DNA of 6,656 nt, from the NCBI GenBank assembly GCA_030043855.1, contig JASHWW010000159.1, forward strand, positions 1-6,656, written 5' to 3'. The notes beneath the pieces were generated by a model. The model saw nothing but the letters and a program-made list of their open reading frames with translations. It searched no databases and was not told where the DNA came from. The position numbers were made by a program, and so were the translations under genes. Below are positions 1 through 6,656 of the stretch, piece after piece. Position 1 is the first letter of the stretch. Each line of letters opens with the position of its first letter. Source of the DNA: Thermoplasmata archaeon. GTDB taxonomy: Archaea; Thermoplasmatota; Thermoplasmata; Lutacidiplasmatales; UBA184.

Positions 1-696
1 GCCCCGCTGCCCCCCGACCGCTGGGGGGTCAAGGTGCCGCAGTTCTCGTTCCTGCAGCTCGCCGGCTCCGACCCGCTGCTGGGCGTCGAGATGCAGTCGA
101 CCGGGGAGGTCGCCTGCTTCGGGCCGACGTTCTCCGATGCCCTCGTGAAGGCGATGGTCGCGACCGGGGTGCGCCTCGTGCCCCGCCGCGGGATGGCGTT
201 CCTGTCGGTCGGCGGCCCCGAGCTGAAGGAACAGCTCCTGCCCGTCGCCCGCCGGTTGCGCGAGCTCGGCCTCAAGATCGCCGCGACCGAGGACACGGCC
301 GCGTTCCTCTCCGCGCGGGGGCTCCACCGGGTGCAGGTCCTCCACAAGGTCTCCGAGCCCGACCGCCACCCGAACGTGCTCGAGGCGCTCGACAAGGGCC
401 GGATCGACCTGCTGCTCAACGTCCCCCTATCGCTGACCCAGGAGAAGTTCGAGCGGATGCTCGAGGACGAGTACATCCTCCGGCGCCGCGCCATCGAGCT
501 CGGGATCCCGCTGTTCACGAGTCTCGAGACCTTCTCGGCGTACGTCGAGGGGGTCGCCTGGCTCGAGGACCACCCGCTGACGGTCGACGCGCTCTACGGG
601 ACTCCCGAGACCGAGTCCCCCGCGCCCCCGCCGAAGAGCGTGCCGGTCGTCCCCCGTCGTCGACGCGGTCGCCGACGGCGCGCTCGGGCTCCCTAG
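1..696 (+). CDS. carB: Carbamoyl-phosphate synthase large subunit, C-terminal part (5' end outside window)
   Basis: The large subunit makes carbamoyl phosphate from ammonia (delivered by CarA), bicarbonate and two ATP, for pyrimidine and arginine synthesis in the cytoplasm. The frame is open from base 1, so the gene starts upstream; the GTG at 34 is an internal codon. The first 231 codons seen begin with the end of the second ATP-grasp half, where VEMQSTGEVACFG matches the conserved STGE signature. An MGS-like allosteric domain follows (about 184-570), with the usual FLSVGG strand, the ATEDTAAFL helix start, the LHK lysine and the LLLNVP strand. In E. coli the equivalent lysine and asparagine bind nucleotide effectors. 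GEVACFG and the YILRRRAIELGIPL segment resemble the CAD/CPS1-like class more than the E. coli one. The last 31 residues are a Pro-rich linker and an Arg-rich tail not typical of the family. The TAG stop overlaps the convergent gene. Identity is very secure. Confidence 0.95.
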   Translation, partial: APLPPDRWGVKVPQFSFLQLAGSDPLLGVEMQSTGEVACFGPTFSDALVKAMVATGVRLVPRRGMAFLSVGGPELKEQLLPVARRLRELGLKIAATEDTAAFLSARGLHRVQVLHKVSEPDRHPNVLEALDKGRIDLLLNVPLSLTQEKFERMLEDEYILRRRAIELGIPLFTSLETFSAYVEGVAWLEDHPLTVDALYGTPETESPAPPPKSVPVVPRRRRGRRRRARAP

Positions 697-3600
697 CCCG
701 GTCGGTTCCCGCCGATCGGTGGCTCGCCGTAGAGCGGGACCGGTTCCTCGGGCTCCCGGGGCCGCCGACGCGCGAGGAATACGGCCGCCGCCGCGAGGGC
801 CCCGACGCCTGCGACGATCCCGTACACGGCGATCGGGGAGATCCCCGCCGGCCCGGCCGTCCCGTTCCGATCGAAGTCGACCGTGACCGAGACGGAGCCG
901 TTCGCGACGGTGACGGTCCCGGTCGCCGGCACGGGCGCATACCCGGCGACCGCCCCCGCGGCCACGGTGTACCGGTACGTCCCGTTGGGAGCGAGGAAGC
1001 CGATGGAGGACGAGACCGAGCCCTGCTCCGACCCGGCGAACGTCACCGTCCAGCCGCTCCCCGCCGGGAGTCCGACCTCGCCGAACGCGACGGCGTACTC
1101 GACCTCGGTCCACGTGAGATTCACCCGGACCGCCGACCCGTTCACCTCGACGGCCCCGAGCCGCGCCGGCGCGGCGAGATGCCAACCCGCGACCCCGAGG
1201 ACCGTGTACGGGTACGTTCCGTTCGTCTCCGAAAACGAGATCCCGGCGTCCGACCCGGACTCCGTCGCGCCGCCCAGGTCGACCGCCCATGTCGTCCCGG
1301 ACGGCAAGCCGGACTCGGCGAAGGTGACCGCGTACGCGACCGGGGAGAAGGCGATCGCCAGGGTGACGTTCGCGCCGGCCACGGTCACGCTCCCGACGTA
1401 CGGGACGGACGACTGGGAGTATCCGGAGAGCCCGCCGAGGGTGTACCCGTACGTCCCGTCGGGGAGGGAGAACGCGATCGTGCCCTCCGACCCGACGGTC
1501 GTGTTCGACCGTGGGGAGGTACCGACGGTCACCGTCCACGTCGTTTCCGCGGGGAGGCCCGTCGCCGCGAACGCGAGGGTGTAGAGCGGTTCCGAGAAGG
1601 CGATCGCGACCGTCCGATTGGAGCCGGCGAACTCCACCGATCCGCTCGACGGGGTGGCGACCCAGCCGGTCGACGTCCCGACCGCGTAGGCGACCTCCCC
1701 GTACGGCACGTCCCATGCCGGAAGGGCGACCAACGGTACCGTGGCGCGGTACGTCGTCCCCGCGATCGTGACGGTCCACGGGGTCCCGACGGGCAGGCCG
1801 TCCGCCACCACCATCAGCCACTGGCGGACGAACGCGGGTTGGGGCGCCGTGTCCTCCACGGTGTTCCCGAGGAGGTACGGCGTGGAACTCGCCCAGTCGG
1901 ACCAGTAGTTCCCGATCCCGTCCCACGTGAAGTTGGCGTAGGTCGTGCTCGCGACGACCGCCTGGATCGTCGCGGGGTCGTAGGTCCCGTTCACGGAGGC
2001 CCCGTCGTTCGCGACGAAATTGTTCCCGTAGACCTTGGCATACAGACCGCCGACGACCTCGAGACCGTAGCTCGTCGACGCCTCGAACGTCGAGGCGACC
2101 ACGGTCACGTTGACCGTGTAGTCGAGCTCGACCCCGATCCTCGCGCCGTAACTGAAGATGTTCGAGAGGGTGGTGAAGAGCGTGGAGTTGAGCGTGACGG
2201 TCGTTCCGCCGCCGAATCCGCGAACGTCGGAGATGGAGAGGTAGTCGCTCGACCAATCGTTCAACGCCCACGGCATCCCGTCGGACGTCACGTTCCGGAT
2301 GGTGAGGTAGGCCGACAGCTCGACCTGCACGGCGGCGTCCAGGAACGGCAGGTCGAAGTACGGATTGATGAATTCCGAGAGGGCACGGGGCGGGTCGCTG
2401 CCGCTCACGTTGGCGATGAAGCCGGGGCCGACCCCGAGGAAGAAGACGCCGGTGGAGTCGTTCGCCACGGAGACGTTGGCAGCGACCGCGCCCTGCGATG
2501 CGTCGATGTCGACCCCCACCGAACGGTTCGCGACGGAGACGTTCCCGACATCGTCGTAGTCGCAATTGGTCAGGTCGATCCCCATGCTGCCGTCCGACAC
2601 CGCGAGGTCCGACGCGTCGACCTTCTGGCCGCCGTCGTAGAGGAGCCCCATCGAGTCGTTCGTCACGACGGCCGGACCGAACCCAACCTCGTCGTCGGAG
2701 TCCCCCGCCAGCCCGGTCGAATCGTTCGCGATCGCGAAGCCGGTCAGGGAGAGGTCGACGTTGGATCCCGAGACTTCGACCCCGTAGGAACCGTTCGTGA
2801 CCGTCAAGTTCCGAAGCTCGATCCGCTGGTTGTACGAGAAGGAGTAGACTCCGTCCGCGCCGTCGGAGATCGACCCGTTCGCGATGGTGCCTCCGACGAC
2901 CCCCGTCTCTTCGAGGATCGCGGTCCCCTCGGGCCCCGACGTGCGGAAGTCCGTCAGGGAGATGTTGCTCCCCTCGGTGATGTTCAGGCCTTCCAGATAC
3001 CCGTCGAGGAACGAGGCGTCCGAGACCGAGACGTTCCGGTCGTCGACCAGCAGCCCCGCGGCGACCGAGACTCCGGACTCGGTGAGGTTCCCGATGGCGA
3101 CCCCGCTCGACGCGAAGATCTCCATCGCGGTCGCACACGGCAGCTCGCTCCCGAGATCGTAGCCGCACGGGAATCCCGCCAACGAGTACGGCCCAGTCGC
3201 CGGGCTCCCGGCGACCGCGCGGAGGGTCCGGACGTCCAGCCCGGACGCTCCGAACGCCGCGATTCCGACACCTCCCATCCCCGGTGCGACGTCGGTGGCC
3301 CGGAGGTCCGTGCTTCCGAGATCCAGGACCGCGACCGCCCCGGTTCGGTAGGCGATGTCGGGGTAGAATCCGCCCTGCCCGATCCAGCTCGCATTCGTGC
3401 CGGTGAGCGACGCGTTCGCGGTGGCGATGTCCGCGAGCGTCAGGTTCGACGTGTCGATCGCGGTGACGGCCGTGGCGCCGGCCGCGGCGGTGATCCGGTC
3501 GGCCGACCCGTTGCGGGTCCGGTCGAACACGACGCCCGGGCCCGGCCACGGGCCGTTCGACCAACCGATCCCCAGGGCCGCGGAGACGTTCGAGACGGAG

Positions 3601-5579
3601 CTGCCCGTGGTCGCGACGAACTCGATGGTCGGGGCGTAGACGCTCAGATTCGTCCCGCGGGGCGCGGTGCCGAGCGCATACGAGGTCACGTTCCCGACGA
3701 GCGAGACCCCCTCGACACGGTCCGTGCCGCTCCCTCCGACGAACTGGTAGCTCTGCGTCCAGCCGGAGTACCAGTCGACCTCAGAGCCGTCGAAGCGGTA
3801 GGTCAGGTTGCCCGACGGCTCGGCGAACGCGCTGACCCGGACCGAAGTCCGATCCACTCCGGCGACGGCCAGGAGCACGAACGTCGGGAGCTCCGCATCG
3901 TTCAGTTGAAGGAACGGCGGAGCCAGCGTGTCCGTGGAGGCGTTGATCCAGAGCGTCGGACCGGACGAAGAGTACGCCACGTCGGCGATCCCCGCCCGAC
4001 CGTACGATTGTGCGACGGTATCGCCGGTCAGATAGACCGGGGTGTCCAGCTCCCCTGGGGCGGCCGCCAGAGACACCGACTGGTTCCCGGTCGCGTTGCC
4101 GGTGACGACCACGGACTCGTTCGCCACGTCGCCGTTCGCCCAGACCCCGAAATCGTACGCTCCCTCGGGGGGCGGGGGCAGCTCGGCGGTGGCGACCCCC
4201 TCCGCCGACGTCGCGAACCAGGAGGCGCCGTCGAACCCCGTTCCCGAACCGTTCGTCCCGAACGCGAACGCATAGGGGACCGGGAGGGTGAGACGGACAT
4301 CGATCCACCCGGGGGCAACGGCGGTGCCCGCGGCACCGGTCGTGCTGTTCCAGAGCCCCTCGAACAGGGACGGCCCGTCGCGCAACCGCTCGACCGTCCC
4401 GACGTACGTCGCGGCCACCCCCTCGGACGTCTCGGCCGAATCGACCCCGTGGTCGTAGGCGGCGGGAATCGGCCGGTACGCCCCACGCGTCGCGTTCCAG
4501 GCCGCGAGGGTGAGCGTCAGGTTCGCGTCCACGACGTTCGCGTTCGCTCCCCCTCCGTCTCCGCCGACGACGAGCTCGGCGTCGTCGGCGTAGCCGGCCG
4601 GGTTGGCGACCGACCCGTCCACGAGGAAGGCCGGCGGCACGTCGAGCGGCCACCACGGCTCGACGGCACCGCAGAAGACGACGCGGTCGTACGACCCGGC
4701 GACTCGCCCCGCCGCGCTGGTCAACGAGTAGTTGAAGTAGAGAACGGGGTGGCTCTGGTCGACGGACAGGTTGGAGTAGAGGGCGAGGTCGAACGGCGCG
4801 CGCACCGTTTCCGTCGGTCCGACATCGAGGTAGAACTGCGGGCCGATCGTGGACGGAGCCACGGTCCCGTTTCCCGACAGGATGGTGCTGGCCTCCACGG
4901 AGTCGTTGACCGCCGTGAAATTCCAGACGTTGTCGACGAATTGCAGCGTCGTCCCGTTGAACCGGGCGACGTTCTCGGCCCAGAACGTTCCCGGCGCGGG
5001 ATCGGAGTCTCCGACGTGGGCGGCGACGGTGTCGAGTTGCACACTGAACCAGTCCGGCGTCTCGTTCCACGCCGCGTAGCCCGGACTGAACGCGGAGAGG
5101 TTCTGGACGTCGATCTGCCCGACGAAGGAGGAGGTCGTGTACGAGTAGGCCCCGTTCGCCCCGACTCCGAGGTCCGCGAGGCCCATCGGACCGGGAGGTC
5201 CGGTCGATCCGAGGGACGGAGATTCTCCCGGCGACGGTGCGACGACCGATTCGCGGGGAAGATAGGTCACCGTCGGCGGAGGGATCTCGCAGTAGCTACA
5301 GGCGGTGGAGCAGACCGGGTTCCGGAGGTTGAAGTGCCAATTCGGGTTGCACGGGGTCTCGGTCGTCGGGGGGTCGGCCGGTCGCCCCGCAGCCGCTTCC
5401 GAAGGGGGGACCGGGACCGGAGGACTCGGGGGACCGAGCGACGGCACGGGCGTCGACGAGGCGAGCCGGGCCGCCTCCCCCACAGGGAGGGTCAGTACGA
5501 CCGCAACCGCCAGCACGACGACGAGTGCCGCCCGCACACCGCCTTCCGGGGGAATGCGGCAGAAGGGCGCCCGCCACAT
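693..5579 (-). CDS. Giant membrane-anchored surface protein with thermopsin (A5 peptidase) domain, beta-helix and GLP repeats
   Basis: This is a 1628-residue predicted secreted protein, probably an acid protease or adhesin at the cell surface. Residues 16-36 form a signal peptide. Residues 37-125 are Pro/Ser-rich with Cys77, 90, 94 and 97. Residues about 130-385 are a thermopsin domain: it opens GLADLGVGANGAYSYTTSSF, then FVDNVWNFT, DDAELVVGGDGGG and GVDSAETSEG. About 400-700 is beta-rich and unrecognised; about 700-1250 is a right-handed beta-helix ending in a NosD-like GIGNYWSD motif; 1253-1571 holds four GLP repeats. Residues 1583-1603 are a membrane segment, then RRR and a short cytoplasmic tail. 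Thermopsin itself is only about 340 residues; its catalytic residues are, to my knowledge, not settled, so activity cannot be judged here. About fifty N-x-S/T sequons suggest heavy glycosylation. The ATG at 5579 follows AAGGAGAG, an oddly close ribosome site; a GTG at 5537 (residue 15) would leave a tidier signal peptide. It may be cotranscribed with the gene 40 bases upstream. Confidence 0.93.
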   Translation of the reverse strand: MWRAPFCRIPPEGGVRAALVVVLAVAVVLTLPVGEAARLASSTPVPSLGPPSPPVPVPPSEAAAGRPADPPTTETPCNPNWHFNLRNPVCSTACSYCEIPPPTVTYLPRESVVAPSPGESPSLGSTGPPGPMGLADLGVGANGAYSYTTSSFVGQIDVQNLSAFSPGYAAWNETPDWFSVQLDTVAAHVGDSDPAPGTFWAENVARFNGTTLQFVDNVWNFTAVNDSVEASTILSGNGTVAPSTIGPQFYLDVGPTETVRAPFDLALYSNLSVDQSHPVLYFNYSLTSAAGRVAGSYDRVVFCGAVEPWWPLDVPPAFLVDGSVANPAGYADDAELVVGGDGGGANANVVDANLTLTLAAWNATRGAYRPIPAAYDHGVDSAETSEGVAATYVGTVERLRDGPSLFEGLWNSTTGAAGTAVAPGWIDVRLTLPVPYAFAFGTNGSGTGFDGASWFATSAEGVATAELPPPPEGAYDFGVWANGDVANESVVVTGNATGNQSVSLAAAPGELDTPVYLTGDTVAQSYGRAGIADVAYSSSGPTLWINASTDTLAPPFLQLNDAELPTFVLLAVAGVDRTSVRVSAFAEPSGNLTYRFDGSEVDWYSGWTQSYQFVGGSGTDRVEGVSLVGNVTSYALGTAPRGTNLSVYAPTIEFVATTGSSVSNVSAALGIGWSNGPWPGPGVVFDRTRNGSADRITAAAGATAVTAIDTSNLTLADIATANASLTGTNASWIGQGGFYPDIAYRTGAVAVLDLGSTDLRATDVAPGMGGVGIAAFGASGLDVRTLRAVAGSPATGPYSLAGFPCGYDLGSELPCATAMEIFASSGVAIGNLTESGVSVAAGLLVDDRNVSVSDASFLDGYLEGLNITEGSNISLTDFRTSGPEGTAILEETGVVGGTIANGSISDGADGVYSFSYNQRIELRNLTVTNGSYGVEVSGSNVDLSLTGFAIANDSTGLAGDSDDEVGFGPAVVTNDSMGLLYDGGQKVDASDLAVSDGSMGIDLTNCDYDDVGNVSVANRSVGVDIDASQGAVAANVSVANDSTGVFFLGVGPGFIANVSGSDPPRALSEFINPYFDLPFLDAAVQVELSAYLTIRNVTSDGMPWALNDWSSDYLSISDVRGFGGGTTVTLNSTLFTTLSNIFSYGARIGVELDYTVNVTVVASTFEASTSYGLEVVGGLYAKVYGNNFVANDGASVNGTYDPATIQAVVASTTYANFTWDGIGNYWSDWASSTPYLLGNTVEDTAPQPAFVRQWLMVVADGLPVGTPWTVTIAGTTYRATVPLVALPAWDVPYGEVAYAVGTSTGWVATPSSGSVEFAGSNRTVAIAFSEPLYTLAFAATGLPAETTWTVTVGTSPRSNTTVGSEGTIAFSLPDGTYGYTLGGLSGYSQSSVPYVGSVTVAGANVTLAIAFSPVAYAVTFAESGLPSGTTWAVDLGGATESGSDAGISFSETNGTYPYTVLGVAGWHLAAPARLGAVEVNGSAVRVNLTWTEVEYAVAFGEVGLPAGSGWTVTFAGSEQGSVSSSIGFLAPNGTYRYTVAAGAVAGYAPVPATGTVTVANGSVSVTVDFDRNGTAGPAGISPIAVYGIVAGVGALAAAAVFLARRRPREPEEPVPLYGEPPIGGNRPG
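867..1823 (-). repeat. Four tandem GLP-type beta-sandwich repeats (protein level)
   Basis: Residues 1253-1330, 1331-1413, 1414-1492 and 1493-1571. Each unit has a GLP core (at 1261, 1341, 1424 and 1503) followed by a tryptophan and a V-T/D strand, then in units 2-4 a D/N-G-T-Y turn and a closing beta strand. Unit 1 is the most divergent and lacks the NGTY turn. Such repeats are common stalk-like modules in archaeal surface proteins and PEGA-like folds. They sit directly before the membrane anchor, which suggests a spacer lifting the protease and helix off the membrane. Confidence 0.82.
2400..2819 (-). repeat. Protein-level tandem repeat: 22-residue beta-helix coils, each with an Asn sequon
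   Basis: Residues about 921-1060. The motif N-x-S-x-G followed by hydrophobic residues recurs at Asn929, 952, 974, then Asp996 in place of Asn, then Asn1018 and 1040, with steps of 23, 22, 22, 22 and 22. A second sequon five residues earlier occurs at Asn924, 1013, 1035 and 1057, the last three exactly 22 apart. The period matches one coil of a right-handed parallel beta-helix. Confidence 0.8.
4425..5192 (-). other. Thermopsin (peptidase family A5) domain within the surface protein
   Basis: Residues about 130-385. The order of conserved blocks fits the family: the GLADLG opening, a YSYTTSSFVG strand, FSVQLDTV, TFWAENVARF, FVDNVWNFT, a YDRVVF strand, ELVVGGDGGG and finally DSAETSEGV. Thermopsins are acid-active, pepstatin-sensitive proteases first described from Sulfolobus. 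Assignment is by recalled family pattern; boundaries are approximate. Confidence 0.88.
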
Positions 5580-5587
5580 CTCTCCTT

Positions 5588-5604
5588 CGCCCGGGGGACG
5601 GGCG
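5588..5604 (-). repeat. Short GC-rich inverted repeat just before the surface-protein start
   Basis: CGCCCG and CGGGCG (5588-5593 and 5599-5604) pair perfectly around a 5-base loop. On the minus-strand mRNA this 6-bp hairpin ends nine bases before the ATG and abuts the AAGGAG purine run. No T-run follows, so it does not look like a terminator. A role in translation is possible, but a chance pairing in GC-rich DNA is also plausible. Confidence 0.4.
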
Positions 5605-5619
5605 CTCCGCCGCGGGGCG

Positions 5620-6306
5620 TTACGAGCTGAGGAACTTCGTGACCGAGTACTCGGGCACGACCGTCGAGGTGTCGAGCACCTCGTGGATCCCGCGGATCCG
5701 GTCGGTGACGAAGTCGAGCACTCGTCGCTTGTTCGCCGAGCTCGGCGGGAACTCGAGGACGACCATCATGTCCCAGTCGCCGGTCAGGAAGTGGAGCTCG
5801 CGGACCTCCGGGAACGTCTCGAGCAGCCGTCGGATCCGGTCCAAGTCGCCCCCGCGGATCTTGAGGTAGCTGAACGCGCGCACGCACTTCAGCTCGGTCG
5901 GCATCATCGCGGCAAGGTTCTCCTCCGAGAACTGGGCGACGCCTTCCAGGCGGGTGCCGAGCGGGGAGATCAGGACGGGGAACGTCTGGACGCCGCGGAG
6001 GTGTTCGGTGATCAGCCGCTCGAGTCGACCGACCTTCTCGACGTCGACGACGCGCAAGTGGTAGCCGCGGCGGGCCGCGAGCTCCTCCGCCATCGCCACG
6101 CAGCGGGATTGATCGTCGGAGAGGAAGAAGACGGCCGAGTCCGAGACCGCCGCGCCGCCTTCCTGGGAGGAGGGGGCCGAGCTCGCGACACCAACCGGCG
6201 CGACCCCGACCGACCCGGCCGCCGTGACCGACGGCGCACGGTAGAACGTCGTCACCGCGCGCTTCGATTGCACGTACAGGGTCAACTCGCGAGGGTCGTC
6301 CGCCAT
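5620..6306 (-). CDS. Glutaredoxin-like / Lrp-AsnC ligand-binding (RAM) domain fusion protein
   Basis: This is a 228-residue cytoplasmic protein with no signal peptide or membrane segment. Residues 1-56 are a short strand-like start (LTLYVQSKR) and an Ala/Ser/Val-rich linker. Residues 57-136 read like a glutaredoxin or thioredoxin fold: strand AVFFLS, a helix beginning at Cys69, strand LRVVDV, TFPVLI with the probable cis-Pro110, then GTRLEGV and a final helix. The CxxC position reads QSRC, so the first cysteine is lost and ordinary dithiol chemistry is unlikely. Residues 142-228 fit the Lrp/AsnC RAM domain: FSYLKIRGGDLDRI, then FPEVRELHFLTGDWDMMVVLEF. There is no helix-turn-helix, so it is not a standard Lrp regulator; it may sense a small molecule or modulate a partner by forming oligomers. 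The ATG fits the TATA box 28 bases upstream, which predicts a leaderless mRNA. The RAM call is firm, the glutaredoxin-like call moderate, the function unknown. Confidence 0.85.
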   Translation of the reverse strand: MADDPRELTLYVQSKRAVTTFYRAPSVTAAGSVGVAPVGVASSAPSSQEGGAAVSDSAVFFLSDDQSRCVAMAEELAARRGYHLRVVDVEKVGRLERLITEHLRGVQTFPVLISPLGTRLEGVAQFSEENLAAMMPTELKCVRAFSYLKIRGGDLDRIRRLLETFPEVRELHFLTGDWDMMVVLEFPPSSANKRRVLDFVTDRIRGIHEVLDTSTVVPEYSVTKFLSS

Positions 6307-6330
6307 CGGTACCGCCGAGGAGGGGGGGCC

Positions 6331-6337
6331 TATTTAA
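6331..6337 (-). promoter_or_regulatory. Archaeal TATA box for the RAM-domain gene
   Basis: The minus strand reads TTAAATA, an AT island in very GC-rich DNA. Its midpoint lies about 28 bases from the ATG at 6306. Archaeal transcription normally starts some 25-27 bases past the TATA centre, so the mRNA should begin at or within a base or two of the start codon. No Shine-Dalgarno is visible, in agreement with a leaderless transcript. Confidence 0.72.
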
Positions 6338-6358
6338 TCCTGAACGGGGGGTGGAACC

Positions 6359-6381
6359 GCCCCCGTCCCGAGGACGGGGGC
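6359..6381. repeat. 10-bp perfect inverted repeat between the ssDNA-binding gene and the RAM-domain promoter
   Basis: Arms 6359-6368 and 6372-6381 pair perfectly around a CGA loop. It lies 35 bases past the stop of the upstream gene and about 22 bases upstream of the TATA box. It could help end the upstream transcript, although only a TTTT run (6386-6389) lies before it and no T-run after, or it could be a dyad for a regulator. The left arm can also pair with 6344-6350. Confidence 0.55.
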
Positions 6382-6416
6382 CTGGAAAAGGTTCGGCGCG
6401 GAGAGGGGGGTCGCCC

Positions 6417-6656
<240 letters not shown>

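Noticed and set aside
34..36. GTG as the start codon of the first gene
   Set aside because: The upstream codons from base 1 (ending GVK) continue the conserved CarB sequence, so the gene is truncated by the window edge.
427..3564. A 1045-codon minus-strand frame overlapping both carB and the surface-protein gene
   Set aside because: It is Arg-rich low-complexity translation without domains, out of frame with a gene on the same strand that has a signal peptide, a thermopsin domain and a membrane anchor.
3781..5070. A 429-codon minus-strand frame inside the thermopsin region
   Set aside because: It is an out-of-frame reading of the same DNA with Arg-rich composition and no family match.
5588..5604. 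Intrinsic terminator after the RAM-domain gene
   Set aside because: The hairpin has no following T-run and sits against the next gene's ribosome site, so it is recorded only as an inverted repeat.
1179..5630. A 1483-codon open frame on the + strand, antisense to the surface-protein gene
   Set aside because: It is extremely Arg-, Gly- and Asp-rich with no recognisable domain, and mirrors the codons of the opposite strand. GC-rich DNA with few stop triplets gives such shadow frames.

Overview
The window looks like a piece of an archaeal chromosome that is very rich in G+C. The most likely source is a Thermoplasmata-type or other acidophile-related lineage. Three things point there: a thermopsin (peptidase A5) domain, GLP-type beta repeats of the kind common in secreted proteins of that group, and an archaeal TATA box placed to give a leaderless mRNA. 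The lineage is an inference, because no rRNA or other marker gene is present.

Layout from left to right. Bases 1-696 (+) hold the 3' end of a carbamoyl-phosphate synthase large subunit (carB), covering the end of the second synthetase half, the MGS-like allosteric domain and an unusual Arg-rich tail. It converges with a 1628-residue cell-surface protein on the minus strand (693-5579); both genes end inside one CTAG palindrome. The surface protein reads, in order: signal peptide, Pro-rich linker with four clustered cysteines, thermopsin domain, beta-rich region, right-handed beta-helix, four GLP repeats, C-terminal membrane anchor and short basic tail. It carries about fifty N-glycosylation sequons. 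Forty bases upstream of it, on the same strand, is a 228-residue protein (5620-6306) that joins a glutaredoxin-like domain with a degenerate CxxC motif to a C-terminal Lrp/AsnC ligand-binding (RAM) domain, with no helix-turn-helix. Its TATA box lies just upstream. At the right edge, also on the minus strand, is the C-terminal end of a probable single-stranded DNA-binding (OB-fold/RPA-like) protein with a Gly/Arg/Tyr-rich tail, cut by the window border.

How they may work together: the RAM-domain protein and the giant protease share strand, close spacing and no visible promoter between them, so they may form a two-gene transcript. carB and the ssDNA-binding protein look like housekeeping neighbours. 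No stretch longer than about 110 bases lacks a gene. No RNA genes, insertion sequences or CRISPR arrays were seen. The very long open frames antisense to the surface-protein gene are attributed to high G+C content.
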